Shown one piece after another: positions 1-9,188 of a stretch of DNA of 64,000 nt (position 1 is the stretch's first letter; every line of letters starts with the position of its first letter). The notes under the pieces are model-generated. The model worked only from the letters and a program-made list of their open reading frames with translations, did not search any database and was not told the origin of the DNA. Where the stretch lies: contig NZ_AP029023.1 of the NCBI RefSeq assembly GCF_037076555.1, positions 1,488,001 to 1,552,000 on the forward strand, in the 5' to 3' direction. A program made the translations under genes and the position numbers. The DNA comes from Methylophilus sp. DW102 (lineage in GTDB: Bacteria; Pseudomonadota; Gammaproteobacteria; Burkholderiales; Methylophilaceae).

Positions 1-927
1 ATGGGGACGCTGGCGGCCTTATGGGCGTTTGAGCAACAGGCGCTGGATGTCGTGGTGCTGGAAGTCGGCTTGGGCGGACGCCTGGATGCCGTGAATATCG
101 TCGATGCCGCCTGTGCCATTGTCACCAATGTAGACCTGGACCATATGGAGTATCTAGGGGATACGCGTGAATTGATTGGCCGCGAGAAGGCTGGCATCTA
201 CCGGGCTCAGCAGATCGCCATCTGCGGCGACGCCGAACCGCCGCTGTCCTTGCTTGCCTATGCAGAACAATTGGGCGTTAAGCTATACCGCTACGGTAGT
301 GACTACCAGATAGACATCCGCGAGTCACACGTCGCGCATTATGAAGATGCGTTCGGCGTGTTGGATATTGCCAGTTTGCGTTTGTATGGCCGCTACCAAT
401 GGAATAATGCCGCCAATGTAATTTTTGCCGTACGTGCATTGCAATCACAGTTGCCAGTAACTTCTTCGGTCATGTTACAGGCGCTAATAGACACCGAAGT
501 GACCGGGCGTTTTCAGTATTGGCAACGCTCCCCCGACATTATTCTGGATGTCGCCCATAATCCACATGCTGCGCGTGCCTTGCGTGATAATCTCCAGCAG
601 CTTAGTACCAGTGGTGGACGCGTCATCGCGGTGTTTTCCATGTTGTCTGACAAAGACATCGCCAGTGTTGTCGATATCCTGCACGATGTCTTTGACGAAT
701 GGCATATTGCCCCGATTGCGCATCCGCGCGCGGCAGACATTCAAGAGTTAAACACATATCTGGCCCATCAGGTTGCGCCTGATCGGCTGCATACATATGC
801 CACGTTGCCAGATGCCTTGCGAAGCGCCTATAAGAAAGTAGCGAAAAATGATAAAATTATCGTATTCGGTTCCTTTTTTACCGTGGCCGCAATCCTTGAA
901 TTAACGCCTGATCAGTGGGGCTGCTAG
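1..927 (+). CDS. folC: Folylpolyglutamate synthase / dihydrofolate synthase, 5' end missing
   Basis: The last 308 residues of FolC, the cytoplasmic Mur-ligase-family enzyme that adds glutamate to dihydropteroate and to folates using ATP. Visible family signatures are EVGLGGRLDAVN near the start, the DLDHMEYLG segment, and the C-terminal substrate domain with DVAHNPHAA (around residue 183). The family is usually about 420-430 residues, so roughly 110-120 N-terminal residues including the P-loop lie before the window; the ATG at base 1 is therefore an internal methionine. It is followed 47 bp later by the SPOR-domain gene, and folC-dedD-cvpA-purF is a conserved neighbourhood in proteobacteria. 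The identification is firm; only the 5' end is unknown. Confidence 0.93.
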   Translation: MGTLAALWAFEQQALDVVVLEVGLGGRLDAVNIVDAACAIVTNVDLDHMEYLGDTRELIGREKAGIYRAQQIAICGDAEPPLSLLAYAEQLGVKLYRYGSDYQIDIRESHVAHYEDAFGVLDIASLRLYGRYQWNNAANVIFAVRALQSQLPVTSSVMLQALIDTEVTGRFQYWQRSPDIILDVAHNPHAARALRDNLQQLSTSGGRVIAVFSMLSDKDIASVVDILHDVFDEWHIAPIAHPRAADIQELNTYLAHQVAPDRLHTYATLPDALRSAYKKVAKNDKIIVFGSFFTVAAILELTPDQWGC

Positions 928-974
928 AGAGCGTCCTGCACTTGAAATCTGCTGAGTGAGAACTTCAACACATT

Positions 975-1802
975 ATGGCGAGAGATGCTTTGACTGAAAA
1001 TGAGCTGTTGCTCAAGAAAACTGCCCGCAGGCGGTTAGTGGGTGCGGTCACCCTGGTAATTCTGATGCTGATTATCCTGCCGTTCGTGCTCAAGGATAGA
1101 GTCGTGGATACCAGCCAGGAAAATGTCGAAATCACCGTGGTAAACCGCCAGGCGACCCGGGAACCGATTTTAGAGCTGCCAGAAGATGAAGTTGTGCTTG
1201 ATAATGAAGCCGCGCCTGCAGGCAATGAACCCCCTCCCACTCAAGGTGTAAAACCCGTCGCGACCGAGTCCGCAGCGTCTGCCACAGTTGCAGCAGAAAC
1301 GCCAAAGCCTGCGAAAGTCGAAGCGGCGCCTGTTGTGACTGCCGAGCCTGTCGTTGCCAAAGTTGAACCCAAAGTTGAACCCAAAGTTGAACCCAAAGTT
1401 GAACCCAAAGTTGAACCCAAAGTTGAACCCAAAGTTGAACCCAAAGTTGAACCCAAAGTTGAACCCAAAGTTGAACCCAAAGTTGAACCCAAAGTTGAAC
1501 CCAAAGTTGAACCCAAAGTTGCGCCAGTGAAACCTGCGGTTAAAGAAGCCGCTGTGGAATCCGATAAAAAAACAGGCAAGTTTTTTGTCCAGTTTGGGGT
1601 TTTTTCTGATCCAAAAAATCTTGAAAATCTCCAGCTCAAGCTGAAGCACGCAGGGTTTGAAACGGCCATTGAGAAAGTCGATGCTGCTGGACAGAAGCTG
1701 CGTCTGCGGACACGGACTTATGCCACACGTAACGAAGCGGCAGCCACCCTCAAAAAATTGGAAGCGGCAGGTTTTAGCGGTATCGTCGCCAGTAAGTCAT
1801 AA
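975..1802 (+). CDS. SPOR-domain (DedD-like) inner-membrane protein with VEPK repeat linker
   Basis: 275 residues. The N-terminus is cytoplasmic, followed by one membrane helix (about residues 19-36), a proline/alanine-rich periplasmic linker, and a C-terminal SPOR domain (about 200-275, beginning KFFVQFGVF), which in this family binds denuded septal peptidoglycan. Position between folC and cvpA matches DedD, a non-essential cell-division protein; that assignment is by domain layout and context. The linker contains VEPK repeated 13 times (residues 130-181), encoded by identical 12-bp units. The repeat probably acts as an extended, mixed-charge spacer. Long open frames on the opposite strand across it are artefacts of the repeat. 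Confidence 0.85.
   Translation: MARDALTENELLLKKTARRRLVGAVTLVILMLIILPFVLKDRVVDTSQENVEITVVNRQATREPILELPEDEVVLDNEAAPAGNEPPPTQGVKPVATESAASATVAAETPKPAKVEAAPVVTAEPVVAKVEPKVEPKVEPKVEPKVEPKVEPKVEPKVEPKVEPKVEPKVEPKVEPKVEPKVAPVKPAVKEAAVESDKKTGKFFVQFGVFSDPKNLENLQLKLKHAGFETAIEKVDAAGQKLRLRTRTYATRNEAAATLKKLEAAGFSGIVASKS
1362..1517 (+). repeat. Tandem minisatellite, 13 perfect copies of a 12-bp unit
   Basis: The unit gttgaacccaaa is repeated 13 times without a single substitution and encodes VEPK each time. The absence of synonymous variation indicates recent expansion or ongoing homogenisation by slippage. Since the unit is a multiple of three, gain or loss of copies changes linker length without breaking the frame. 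Flanking codons (AKV before, VAPVK after) look like diverged remnants. Confidence 0.97.
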
Positions 1803-1808
1803 GTACTT

Positions 1809-2327
1809 ATGACAGTATTTGATTATGTAGTATTAGGCATTCTTGGTTTTTCGATTTTGGTCGGTCTCATGCGTGGTGCCATTCATGAGCTGTTTTCTGT
1901 GCTTGGATGGGTATTGGCTTTTTATTTAGCCAACCGCTTCAATAGTCAGGTGATCGCTTATATGCCAGAACAGATTCCTGGTGAGGCGATCAAGGCCATG
2001 GCCGCATTTTTACTGGTATTTTTACTGGTATTGTTTGTTTGTACCTTGCTGGCGCTGTTGTTGACCACGTTGATTAAAGCGGTCGGATTAGGTGGTATGA
2101 ACCGTATTTTGGGCGGTGCGGCTGGGGCGCTGAAGGGGCTGCTGATTGTCTGTATTCTGGTGATGTTGGCTGCCATGACGGAACTTCCAAAGGATCCGCG
2201 CTGGTCAAATGCCATGTTCAGCGCGCCAATTGAAGTGCTGGTCTTGAAATTGCTACCTTGGATGCCATCTAGTATTGCCAAGCATGTGCATTTGGACCAG
2301 CAACAGCTCGACGAGTCAGTGATTTAA
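1809..2327 (+). CDS. cvpA: CvpA family inner-membrane protein
   Basis: 172 residues with four predicted membrane helices (roughly residues 5-22, 28-46, 62-88 and 102-122) and the glycine-rich loop GGMNRILGGAAGALKG typical of CvpA (Pfam Colicin_V). The family was named for colicin V production in E. coli, and its broader role appears linked to envelope homeostasis; the molecular function is not settled. It starts six bases after the SPOR gene stop and is followed by purF after 33 bp, the usual cvpA-purF pair, so co-transcription is likely. Confidence 0.9.
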   Translation: MTVFDYVVLGILGFSILVGLMRGAIHELFSVLGWVLAFYLANRFNSQVIAYMPEQIPGEAIKAMAAFLLVFLLVLFVCTLLALLLTTLIKAVGLGGMNRILGGAAGALKGLLIVCILVMLAAMTELPKDPRWSNAMFSAPIEVLVLKLLPWMPSSIAKHVHLDQQQLDESVI

Positions 2328-2360
2328 TTTGTAATCTCAAGTGTTTGATAGGATGTCACT

Positions 2361-3896
2361 ATGTGTGGAATTATCGGTATTGTAGGCAAGAACCCGGTGA
2401 ATCAGTTGTTGTATGACGGATTGCTGGTCTTACAGCACCGTGGTCAAGATGCCGCTGGCATCGTGACCTGTGATGGCAATACCTTCCATATGCATAAAAA
2501 TAATGGCCTGGTGAAAGACGTCTTTCATACGCGCCACATGCGTAATCTGGTTGGTAATGTGGGTATCGCGCATGTCCGTTATCCAACTGCGGGTTCCTCC
2601 AGTGCGGCAGAAGCCCAGCCTTTTTATGTCAACTCACCATTTGGCATCGTGTTGGGCCACAACGGTAACCTGACTAACTCCGAGCAGTTGAAGTCAGAAA
2701 TGTTCCGCCAAGATCTGCGTCATATCAATACCAATTCAGACTCTGAAGTGTTGTTGAATGTCTTGGCACACGAAATTGAAAGCACCTCAAAAAATGCCCT
2801 GTTAAACAGTGATATGGTGTTTGATGCAGTGGCAGGCGTGCACAGACGTTGTAAAGGTGCCTACGCTGTGGTTGCCATGATTGCTAATTTCGGGCTGCTG
2901 GCGTTCCGCGATCCGCATGGCATCCGTCCGCTGGTTATCGGCAAGCAGGAAACAGAAAAAGGCACCGAGTATATTGTGGCTTCCGAGAGCGTGGCACTGG
3001 ATGTACTGGGCTTTACGCTACTGCGTGATGTTGAGCCTGGTGAGGCAGTGTTTATTGATATGGATGGCAACCTGTGCAGCCGCCAATGTGCCGAAAATGC
3101 CAAGCTGACTTCCTGCATTTTTGAATATGTCTATCTGGCTCGCCCGGACTCTGTGATTGATGGCGTGTCTGTCTACCAGACCCGTCTGGACATGGGGACC
3201 TTGCTGGCAGAAAAAATTAAACGCGAATGGGCCGATAAACAGATTGATGTCGTGATTCCGATTCCTGATACCAGTCGTCCAAGTGCGTTGCAACTAGGTA
3301 TTGCCTTGGGTCTGGATTATCGCGAGGGCTTTATTAAAAACCGCTATATTGGCCGTACCTTCATCATGCCAGGTCAGGCCTTGCGCAAGAAATCCGTGCG
3401 CCAGAAGTTGAATCCAATCGGGATTGAATTCAAAGGCAAAAACGTCTTGCTGGTAGACGACTCGATTGTACGTGGCACCACCTCAAAGCAAATCGTGCAA
3501 ATGGCGCGCGATGCGGGCGCAAACAAGGTTTACTTTGCCTCAGCTGCGCCACCGGTGCGTTATCCTAACGTGTATGGCATTGATATGCCCAGCCGCCATG
3601 AATTGCTGGCAACCAACCGTACCGATGAAGAGATTTGCGCTGAAATCGGTGCAGATGCCTTGATTTACCAGGATCTGGACGCCTTGCGTGAAAGCATTAC
3701 CAAATCCAATCCGCACATGACTGAATTTGATTGCAGTTGCTTTGATGGCAAATACGTGACCGGCGACATTGACGCCGCTTATTTGAATCGTATTGAGTCT
3801 GCCCGCAGTGACATGAGTAAAAAACAGTTGCCGCCAAACTCTACCACCCAGCTGGATCTGAACTTGTTATCAACGGATTTGGTGGGTGTCGAGTAA
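2361..3896 (+). CDS. purF: Amidophosphoribosyltransferase
   Basis: 511 residues, the normal size for PurF, the first committed enzyme of purine synthesis (PRPP + glutamine to phosphoribosylamine). The mature N-terminal nucleophile is Cys2 (MCGIIGIVG), the glutaminase half extends to about residue 240, and the phosphoribosyltransferase half carries the PRPP loop [13 protein letters not shown] (about residues 364-376). A good ribosome-binding site (aggatg) precedes the ATG. In this window the gene closes the folC-SPOR-cvpA-purF run; the next gene, metZ, has its own leader with a riboswitch candidate. Confidence 0.97.
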   Translation: MCGIIGIVGKNPVNQLLYDGLLVLQHRGQDAAGIVTCDGNTFHMHKNNGLVKDVFHTRHMRNLVGNVGIAHVRYPTAGSSSAAEAQPFYVNSPFGIVLGHNGNLTNSEQLKSEMFRQDLRHINTNSDSEVLLNVLAHEIESTSKNALLNSDMVFDAVAGVHRRCKGAYAVVAMIANFGLLAFRDPHGIRPLVIGKQETEKGTEYIVASESVALDVLGFTLLRDVEPGEAVFIDMDGNLCSRQCAENAKLTSCIFEYVYLARPDSVIDGVSVYQTRLDMGTLLAEKIKREWADKQIDVVIPIPDTSRPSALQLGIALGLDYREGFIKNRYIGRTFIMPGQALRKKSVRQKLNPIGIEFKGKNVLLVDDSIVRGTTSKQIVQMARDAGANKVYFASAAPPVRYPNVYGIDMPSRHELLATNRTDEEICAEIGADALIYQDLDALRESITKSNPHMTEFDCSCFDGKYVTGDIDAAYLNRIESARSDMSKKQLPPNSTTQLDLNLLSTDLVGVE

Positions 3897-3932
3897 GACT
3901 TGACAGCCTACTTTAAAAGGCGTTTAATGAAA

Positions 3933-4010
3933 TTGCGCTGATTTGAGTGGCGAACTTTAAACGAAGCCAAACTCAGCTTGCGGGCGCATTATAAATACTG
4001 CTAAAGCGAG
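3933..4010 (+). promoter_or_regulatory. Putative SAM-II riboswitch aptamer upstream of metZ
   Basis: The leader reads TGCGCTGATTT, an inserted hairpin, then GCTTGCGGGCGCATTATAAAT and ACTGCTAAAGCG. Order and wording match the SAM-II (SAM-alpha) aptamer core as I remember it: CGCTGATTT, then a GCGC return strand, ATAAAT, and GCTAAA. P1 forms between TGCGC (3934-3938) and GCGCA (3984-3988). The loop carries an extra hairpin (GAGTGGC 3945-3951 with GCC 3966-3968 and ACTC 3971-3974). AGC at 3975-3977 could pair with GCT at 4000-4002 in the pseudoknot. The downstream gene makes homocysteine, a SAM precursor, as expected. No covariance search was run. Confidence 0.8.
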
Positions 4011-4020
4011 AGCCCAAAGA

Positions 4021-4053
4021 CCCGTTTTAGCGCAATGCTGAAACGGGTTTTTT
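4021..4053 (+). terminator. Rho-independent attenuator terminator controlled by the SAM-II candidate
   Basis: CCCGTTTTAGC (4021-4031) pairs with GCTGAAACGGG (4037-4047) over a 5-base loop, followed by six T. The 5' arm CGTTTTAGC (4023-4031) is also fully complementary, with one G-U pair, to GCTAAAGCG (4000-4008) at the 3' end of the riboswitch. This gives a simple switch: without SAM the 4000-4008 strand acts as antiterminator, and with SAM it is locked in the pseudoknot and the terminator forms. The alternative pairing is visible; the mechanism is inferred. Confidence 0.88.
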
Positions 4054-4089
4054 ATTGCCGTCCGTTTGCGGACAGAAGTTTGAGGAAGT

Positions 4090-5277
4090 ATGAACGATCA
4101 ATACCATTTGGAAACGCTGGCGGTGCGTGCTGGCACCTTAACCACCGAGTTTGGCGAAAACTCAGAGGCGCTGTTTTTAAACTCGAGTTTTCGCTTTAAA
4201 AATGCAGCGCAAGCGGCAGCACGTTTTGGCGGCACCGAGCCAGGTAATATTTATTCCCGTTTTACAAACCCGACCGTCACCATGTTTCAGGATAAACTGG
4301 CCGCACTTGAAGGCGCCGAACAATGCGTGGCGACTGCCAGTGGCATGTCTGCCATTCTGGCTTGCATCATGGGGATGTGCAGTGCAGGTGATCATGTGGT
4401 GGCGTCACGCAGTATTTTTGGCACTAGCGTGCAGTTGTTCTCAAATATCCTCAAGCGCTGGGGCTTGGAGGTGACGCTGGTTTCCTTAACGGATCTTGAT
4501 GCCTGGCAAGCGGCCATCAAGCCGAATACCAAACTGTTTTTTGCTGAAACGCCATCTAACCCGCTAACCGAGATTGGGGATATTGCCAAACTGGCAGCGA
4601 TTGCGCATGCCGCAGGTGCTTATCTGGCGGTAGACAATTGTTTTTGTACACCAGCCTTGCAGCAACCGCTTAAATTGGGTGCGGATATTGTGATTCATTC
4701 CGCCACCAAATATATTGATGGACAGGGTAGGGTGCTGGGCGGGGCGGTGTTGGGTAGTAAGGCCTTGATGGAGCCTGTGTATGGCTTCTTGCGTACGGCC
4801 GGGGTGACCATGAGTGCATTCAATGCCTGGGTGTTTGTGAAGGGGCTGGAAACATTGCAAGTGCGCATGGAGGCCCATGCGGCGCGTGCATCGGCTTTGG
4901 CGCAATGGCTGGAGCAACAGCCTGGCGTTGAACGTGTATTTTATCCTGGGTTAAGCTCCCACCCGCAATATGCTCTGGCGCAGCAGCAACAGCGACTGGG
5001 CGGCGGCATCGTCAGCTTTGAAGTGAAACCACGCGCCGGTCAAACCGGTCAGGAAGCCGCCTGGGCATTGATTGATGCCACACGCTTGATTTCGATTACC
5101 GCGAACCTGGGGGATGCCAAATCCACCATCACCCATCCAGCCACGACCACGCATAGCCGGGTGAGTGCTGAGGCGCGGGCTGAGGCGGGTCTCAAGGATA
5201 ACCTGGTTAGAATCGCTGTTGGGCTTGAGCATGTTGAGGACTTGAAAGCTGATTTGCAATTGCTGACAACCTATTAA
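4090..5277 (+). CDS. metZ: O-succinylhomoserine sulfhydrylase
   Basis: 395 residues of the PLP-dependent Cys/Met metabolism family. MetZ converts O-succinylhomoserine and sulfide to homocysteine in the cytoplasm, feeding methionine and SAM synthesis. The PLP lysine is Lys207 in HSATKYIDG; SRFTNPTV (about 56-63) and the ETPSNP motif (153-158) are family hallmarks. The purF-metZ order is common in beta- and gammaproteobacteria. Start ATG has gaggaag just upstream. Expression is probably repressed by SAM through the riboswitch and terminator in the leader. A cystathionine gamma-synthase is the main alternative, but GQGRVLGGAV and gene context favour MetZ. Confidence 0.92.
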   Translation: MNDQYHLETLAVRAGTLTTEFGENSEALFLNSSFRFKNAAQAAARFGGTEPGNIYSRFTNPTVTMFQDKLAALEGAEQCVATASGMSAILACIMGMCSAGDHVVASRSIFGTSVQLFSNILKRWGLEVTLVSLTDLDAWQAAIKPNTKLFFAETPSNPLTEIGDIAKLAAIAHAAGAYLAVDNCFCTPALQQPLKLGADIVIHSATKYIDGQGRVLGGAVLGSKALMEPVYGFLRTAGVTMSAFNAWVFVKGLETLQVRMEAHAARASALAQWLEQQPGVERVFYPGLSSHPQYALAQQQQRLGGGIVSFEVKPRAGQTGQEAAWALIDATRLISITANLGDAKSTITHPATTTHSRVSAEARAEAGLKDNLVRIAVGLEHVEDLKADLQLLTTY

Positions 5278-5324
5278 TTTGTGTGCATGGTCCGTGAGTC
5301 GATTTGACTGCGAGTAGCATGGTC

Positions 5325-5355
5325 TGCAAAGGGAGCATTTAGGCTCCCTTTTGCA
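5325..5355 (+). terminator. Rho-independent terminator after metZ
   Basis: TGCAAAGGGAGC pairs with GCTCCCTTTTGCA around an ATTTAG loop, an 11-12 bp stem with one extra T. The U-tract lies within and after the right arm. It separates metZ from the gyrA promoter region. Confidence 0.8.
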
Positions 5356-5418
5356 TTTTACATAGGTTGTCCCTGCTTACGTTGAGGTACGTAAGGCCCG
5401 GGGTCTATCGGTGGTGAT

Positions 5419-5447
5419 TTAGCAAGCGGAAGTGCGCTATTTATGCT
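5419..5447 (+). promoter_or_regulatory. Candidate sigma-70 promoter for gyrA
   Basis: TTAGCA at 5419-5424, a 17-base spacer, and TATGCT at 5442-5447, about 40 bases before the gyrA start. Both hexamers are imperfect matches, so this is a suggestion from spacing and position only. Confidence 0.35.
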
Positions 5448-5487
5448 AAAATCGCGTGATAACTTTTAACTATAAATTGGGTCAAGA

Positions 5488-8061
5488 ATGAGTCAGTCTC
5501 CAGATCAATTTGCTAAAGAAACCCTGCCTATCAGTTTAGAAGACGAGATGCGCCGCAGCTATCTCGATTACGCCATGAGCGTGATTGTAGGACGGGCGCT
5601 CCCGGATGTTCGTGATGGTCTCAAGCCTGTGCACAGACGTGTATTGTACGCGATGCACGAGCTGTCTAACGATTACAACAAACCCTACAAAAAATCTGCG
5701 CGTATCGTCGGCGATGTGATCGGTAAGTATCACCCGCATGGTGATACGGCTGTGTACGACACCATCGTCCGTATGGCGCAGGACTTTTCATTGCGCTACA
5801 TGCTGGTAGACGGACAGGGTAACTTCGGTTCGGTCGATGGCGACAATGCTGCCGCGATGCGGTATACCGAAATCCGCATGTCCAAGATCGCACATGAGCT
5901 ATTGGCGGATATCGAGAAAGAAACCGTAGATTTTGGCCCTAACTACGACGGCAGCGAGCAAGAGCCGCTCATTATGCCGACCCGTATTCCTAACCTGCTG
6001 ATTAACGGTAGCTCAGGCATTGCCGTGGGCATGGCAACCAATATCCCGCCTCACAACCTCAACGAAGTATTGAATGCGTGTTTTGCCCTGCTCAAGCAGC
6101 CAGAAATCAGTGTGGATGAGCTGATTGAATTGATCCCAGCCCCTGATTTCCCGACAGCCGGGATTATTTATGGCACGGCAGGCGTGAAAGAGGGCTACCG
6201 CACTGGCCGTGGCCGTGTGGTAATGCGTGGTCGCACCCACTTTGAAGACCTGGACAAAGGCGGTCGTCAGTCCATCATCATTGATGAGCTGCCATATCAG
6301 GTGAATAAAAAAACCCTGATTGAAAAAATTGCCGAGCTGGTCAACGAGAAGAAAATAGAAGGTATTTCTGACCTGCGCGACGAGTCCGATAAGTCCGGCA
6401 TGCGCGTGGTGATTGAGCTCAAGCGTGGCGAAGTGCCAGAGGTGATTTTAAATAACCTCTACAAGCAGACACAACTGCAAGACACGTTCGGCATGAACAT
6501 GGTGGCCCTGATGGATGGTCAGCCACGGCTGCTCAACCTCAAACAGATGTTGGAAGCGTTCCTGCGTCATCGCCGTGAAGTGGTGACACGCCGGACTGTG
6601 TTTGAGTTACGTAAAGCGCGTGACCGTGGGCATGTACTGGAAGGCTTGGCAGTGGCGTTGGCCAACGTGGACGAGATGATTGCCATCATCAAGGCCGCGC
6701 CAACCCCGCCTGAAGCGAAAAAAGAGTTGATGGCCCGCAGCTGGCATTCACCAGTGGTCGAGGAAATGCTCAAGCGCGCCGCCATGGAGGCCTCGCGTCC
6801 AGAAGGACTGTCGGTCGATTTTGGTCTGACACCGCAAGGTTACAAACTGTCAGATGTACAGGCGCAAGAAATTCTGCAAATGCGTTTGCAACGGTTGACT
6901 GGTCTGGAACAAGACAAGATTGTCAGCGAATACAAAGAAGTGATGGATATCATTGCTGACTTGCTGGATATTTTGGCCAAACCTGAACGTGTCACGGCCA
7001 TTATCGTGGACGAGTTGAATGAAATCCAGAAGCAGTTTGGTGACAAGCGCCGTTCAGAGATCGAGCAGAATACGCAAGATTTATCGCTGGAAGATCTGAT
7101 TACACCGCAGGATGTTGTGGTGACCTTATCACATACTGGCTATGTCAAATCGCAGCCGCTAGACGAATACCGTGCCCAAAAACGCGGTGGTCGTGGCAAG
7201 CAGGCGGCCGCTACCAAAGAAGATGACTTTATCGACAAGATGTTTGTCGCCAACACGCACGACTACATCCTGTGCTTCAGTAGCCGTGGTCGTGTTTACT
7301 GGTTAAAAGTGTATGAAGTACCGCAAGGTAGCCGTGTCAGCCGTGGCAAGCCGATTGTGAACCTGTTCCCGCTGGAGGAAGGCGAGAAGATCAATGCGAT
7401 CCTGCCGGTGAAAGAGTTTGACGAAAATCACTTCGTCTTTATGGCGACCGCAATGGGGACCGTGAAGAAAACAGCGCTGACCGAGTTTGCAAATCCACGT
7501 AAGTCCGGCATTATTGCCATTAATCTGGATGATGGTGACTACCTGATTGGTGCTGAAGTAACCAACGGCCAGAACGATATTGTGTTGGTCTCCAATGGTG
7601 GTAAAGCGGTCTGGTTTACCGAAGATGATGTGCGTCCGATGGGACGCGCGACGCGCGGTGTACGCGGCATGAAGTTGGCTGCGAAACAACAGGTTCTGTC
7701 CTTGCTGATTGCCGAGAACGATCAGCAGTCTGTGTTGGTTGCCACTGAAAATGGTTACGGTAAACGTACAGTGTTGTCCGAGTTCCGTCATTCTGGCCGC
7801 GGTACCCAGGGTGTGAAAGCTATTGCCATCAGCGAGCGTAACGGTCTGGCCATTGCTGCCAAGCTGGTGACGGCGGAGGATGAAATCATGTTGATCACGA
7901 CCGGTGGCGTGCTGATCCGCACCCGCGTCAAGGAAATCCGTGACATGGGCCGTGCCGCACAAGGCGTGACGCTGATTAATCTGGGCGAAGGTGAAAAACT
8001 GTCTGGCTTGGAAAAAATTGTCGAAACTGACGACGACACTGACACCGACATCGAAGAATGA
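5488..8061 (+). CDS. gyrA: DNA gyrase subunit A
   Basis: 857 residues. GyrA is the DNA-cleaving subunit of gyrase, which introduces negative supercoils. The catalytic tyrosine is Tyr126 in [10 protein letters not shown]. The quinolone-resistance region [14 protein letters not shown] (86-99) carries Thr87 and Asp91 at the positions equivalent to E. coli Ser83 and Asp87. The GyrA box QKRGGRGK lies near residue 568, followed by the six-bladed C-terminal DNA-wrapping domain and an acidic tail ([10 protein letters not shown]). The GyrA box distinguishes it from ParC. It leads a gyrA-serC-pheA-hisC-aroG run with small gaps, so partial co-transcription is likely. Confidence 0.97.
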   Translation: MSQSPDQFAKETLPISLEDEMRRSYLDYAMSVIVGRALPDVRDGLKPVHRRVLYAMHELSNDYNKPYKKSARIVGDVIGKYHPHGDTAVYDTIVRMAQDFSLRYMLVDGQGNFGSVDGDNAAAMRYTEIRMSKIAHELLADIEKETVDFGPNYDGSEQEPLIMPTRIPNLLINGSSGIAVGMATNIPPHNLNEVLNACFALLKQPEISVDELIELIPAPDFPTAGIIYGTAGVKEGYRTGRGRVVMRGRTHFEDLDKGGRQSIIIDELPYQVNKKTLIEKIAELVNEKKIEGISDLRDESDKSGMRVVIELKRGEVPEVILNNLYKQTQLQDTFGMNMVALMDGQPRLLNLKQMLEAFLRHRREVVTRRTVFELRKARDRGHVLEGLAVALANVDEMIAIIKAAPTPPEAKKELMARSWHSPVVEEMLKRAAMEASRPEGLSVDFGLTPQGYKLSDVQAQEILQMRLQRLTGLEQDKIVSEYKEVMDIIADLLDILAKPERVTAIIVDELNEIQKQFGDKRRSEIEQNTQDLSLEDLITPQDVVVTLSHTGYVKSQPLDEYRAQKRGGRGKQAAATKEDDFIDKMFVANTHDYILCFSSRGRVYWLKVYEVPQGSRVSRGKPIVNLFPLEEGEKINAILPVKEFDENHFVFMATAMGTVKKTALTEFANPRKSGIIAINLDDGDYLIGAEVTNGQNDIVLVSNGGKAVWFTEDDVRPMGRATRGVRGMKLAAKQQVLSLLIAENDQQSVLVATENGYGKRTVLSEFRHSGRGTQGVKAIAISERNGLAIAAKLVTAEDEIMLITTGGVLIRTRVKEIRDMGRAAQGVTLINLGEGEKLSGLEKIVETDDDTDTDIEE

Positions 8062-8085
8062 CCTTACTCAAGAATATTTAGGCAC

Positions 8086-9165
8086 ATGAAACAGATTTTT
8101 AATTTTTCTGCCGGGCCGGCAGTGTTACCAAAACCTGTGCTGGAACGTGCCCAGGCTGAAATGCTGGATTGGCATGGTTCAGGCATGAGCGTGATGGAAA
8201 TGTCTCATCGCGGTAAGGAATTTACCAGCATTCTTGAGAAAGCCGAAGCCGACTTACGCCAGTTATTAGCGATTCCAAGCAATTACAAAGTATTGTTTTT
8301 ACAGGGCGGGGCGATTGCAGAGAATGCCATCATTCCCATGAACCTGTTAAACGGCAAGTCTGCTGATTATGTGGTGACTGGTTCCTGGAGCAAGCGTAGT
8401 GTTCAAGACGCAAAAGCTTATGGCCAGATCAACATTGCCGCAACGGCAGAAGCAGATGGCTTCACTCATGTGCCCGCATTTTCCGACTGGAAGCTCAATA
8501 AAGAGGCGGCCTACGTTCATTACTGCACCAATGAAACCATCAATGGGGTGGAGTTTCTTGAGGTGCCTGAGACGCATGGTGTGCCGATTGTTGCCGACAT
8601 GTCTTCGCATATCCTGTCACGCCCGATTGACGTTTCAAAATACGGTGTGATTTATGGCGGCGCACAGAAGAATATAGGCCCTGCCGGATTGTGCTTGGTC
8701 ATAGTGCGTGAAGACTTGCTGGAACAAGCCTCCCCGCTCACGCCGGCAGTGTTTCATTGGAAAACGCAGGCAGATAACCAAAGTATGATCAATACGCCAC
8801 CGACCTACAGCATTTATATTGCTGGTCTGGTGTTTGAGTGGTTACTGGCTCAGGGCGGCGTGGAAGCGATTGAGAAAGTCAACATTGCCAAAGCCAACCT
8901 GCTGTATGACTATCTGGATCAAACCGAGTTTTACAGTAATCCAATTGCGCACGCCTATCGTTCGCGCATGAATATTCCCTTCCGTTTGCGTGACGAGGGC
9001 TTGAACGAAGCCTTCCTCAAAGCAGCGGATGCGCGAGGCTTATTGCAACTCAAAGGACATCGCTCAGTCGGCGGCATGCGTGCCAGCATCTACAACGCGA
9101 TGCCGATTGAAGGCGTGCAGGCACTGGTCGCCTTCATGCAGGAATTTGAAAAAAATAATTCATAA
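8086..9165 (+). CDS. serC: Phosphoserine aminotransferase
   Basis: 359 residues of class-V PLP aminotransferases. SerC converts 3-phosphohydroxypyruvate and glutamate to phosphoserine, and also acts in pyridoxal phosphate synthesis. The PLP lysine is Lys195 in [12 protein letters not shown]; the N-terminal [11 protein letters not shown] and HRGKEF motifs are characteristic. It starts 24 bp after gyrA. The gyrA-serC-pheA-hisC order is a conserved betaproteobacterial arrangement linking serine and aromatic amino acid synthesis. Confidence 0.96.
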   Translation: MKQIFNFSAGPAVLPKPVLERAQAEMLDWHGSGMSVMEMSHRGKEFTSILEKAEADLRQLLAIPSNYKVLFLQGGAIAENAIIPMNLLNGKSADYVVTGSWSKRSVQDAKAYGQINIAATAEADGFTHVPAFSDWKLNKEAAYVHYCTNETINGVEFLEVPETHGVPIVADMSSHILSRPIDVSKYGVIYGGAQKNIGPAGLCLVIVREDLLEQASPLTPAVFHWKTQADNQSMINTPPTYSIYIAGLVFEWLLAQGGVEAIEKVNIAKANLLYDYLDQTEFYSNPIAHAYRSRMNIPFRLRDEGLNEAFLKAADARGLLQLKGHRSVGGMRASIYNAMPIEGVQALVAFMQEFEKNNS

Positions 9166-9188
9166 AACACATTAAAATTAAGCTTTAA

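Noticed and set aside
1170..1669. Two long minus-strand ORFs rich in FNFG or GSTL repeats
   Set aside because: They are the antisense readings of the 12-bp repeat in the SPOR gene; a repeat of 12 bases without stops is open in several frames.
7303..7962. 219-residue minus-strand ORF inside gyrA
   Set aside because: Antisense of the GyrA C-terminal domain with no family resemblance.
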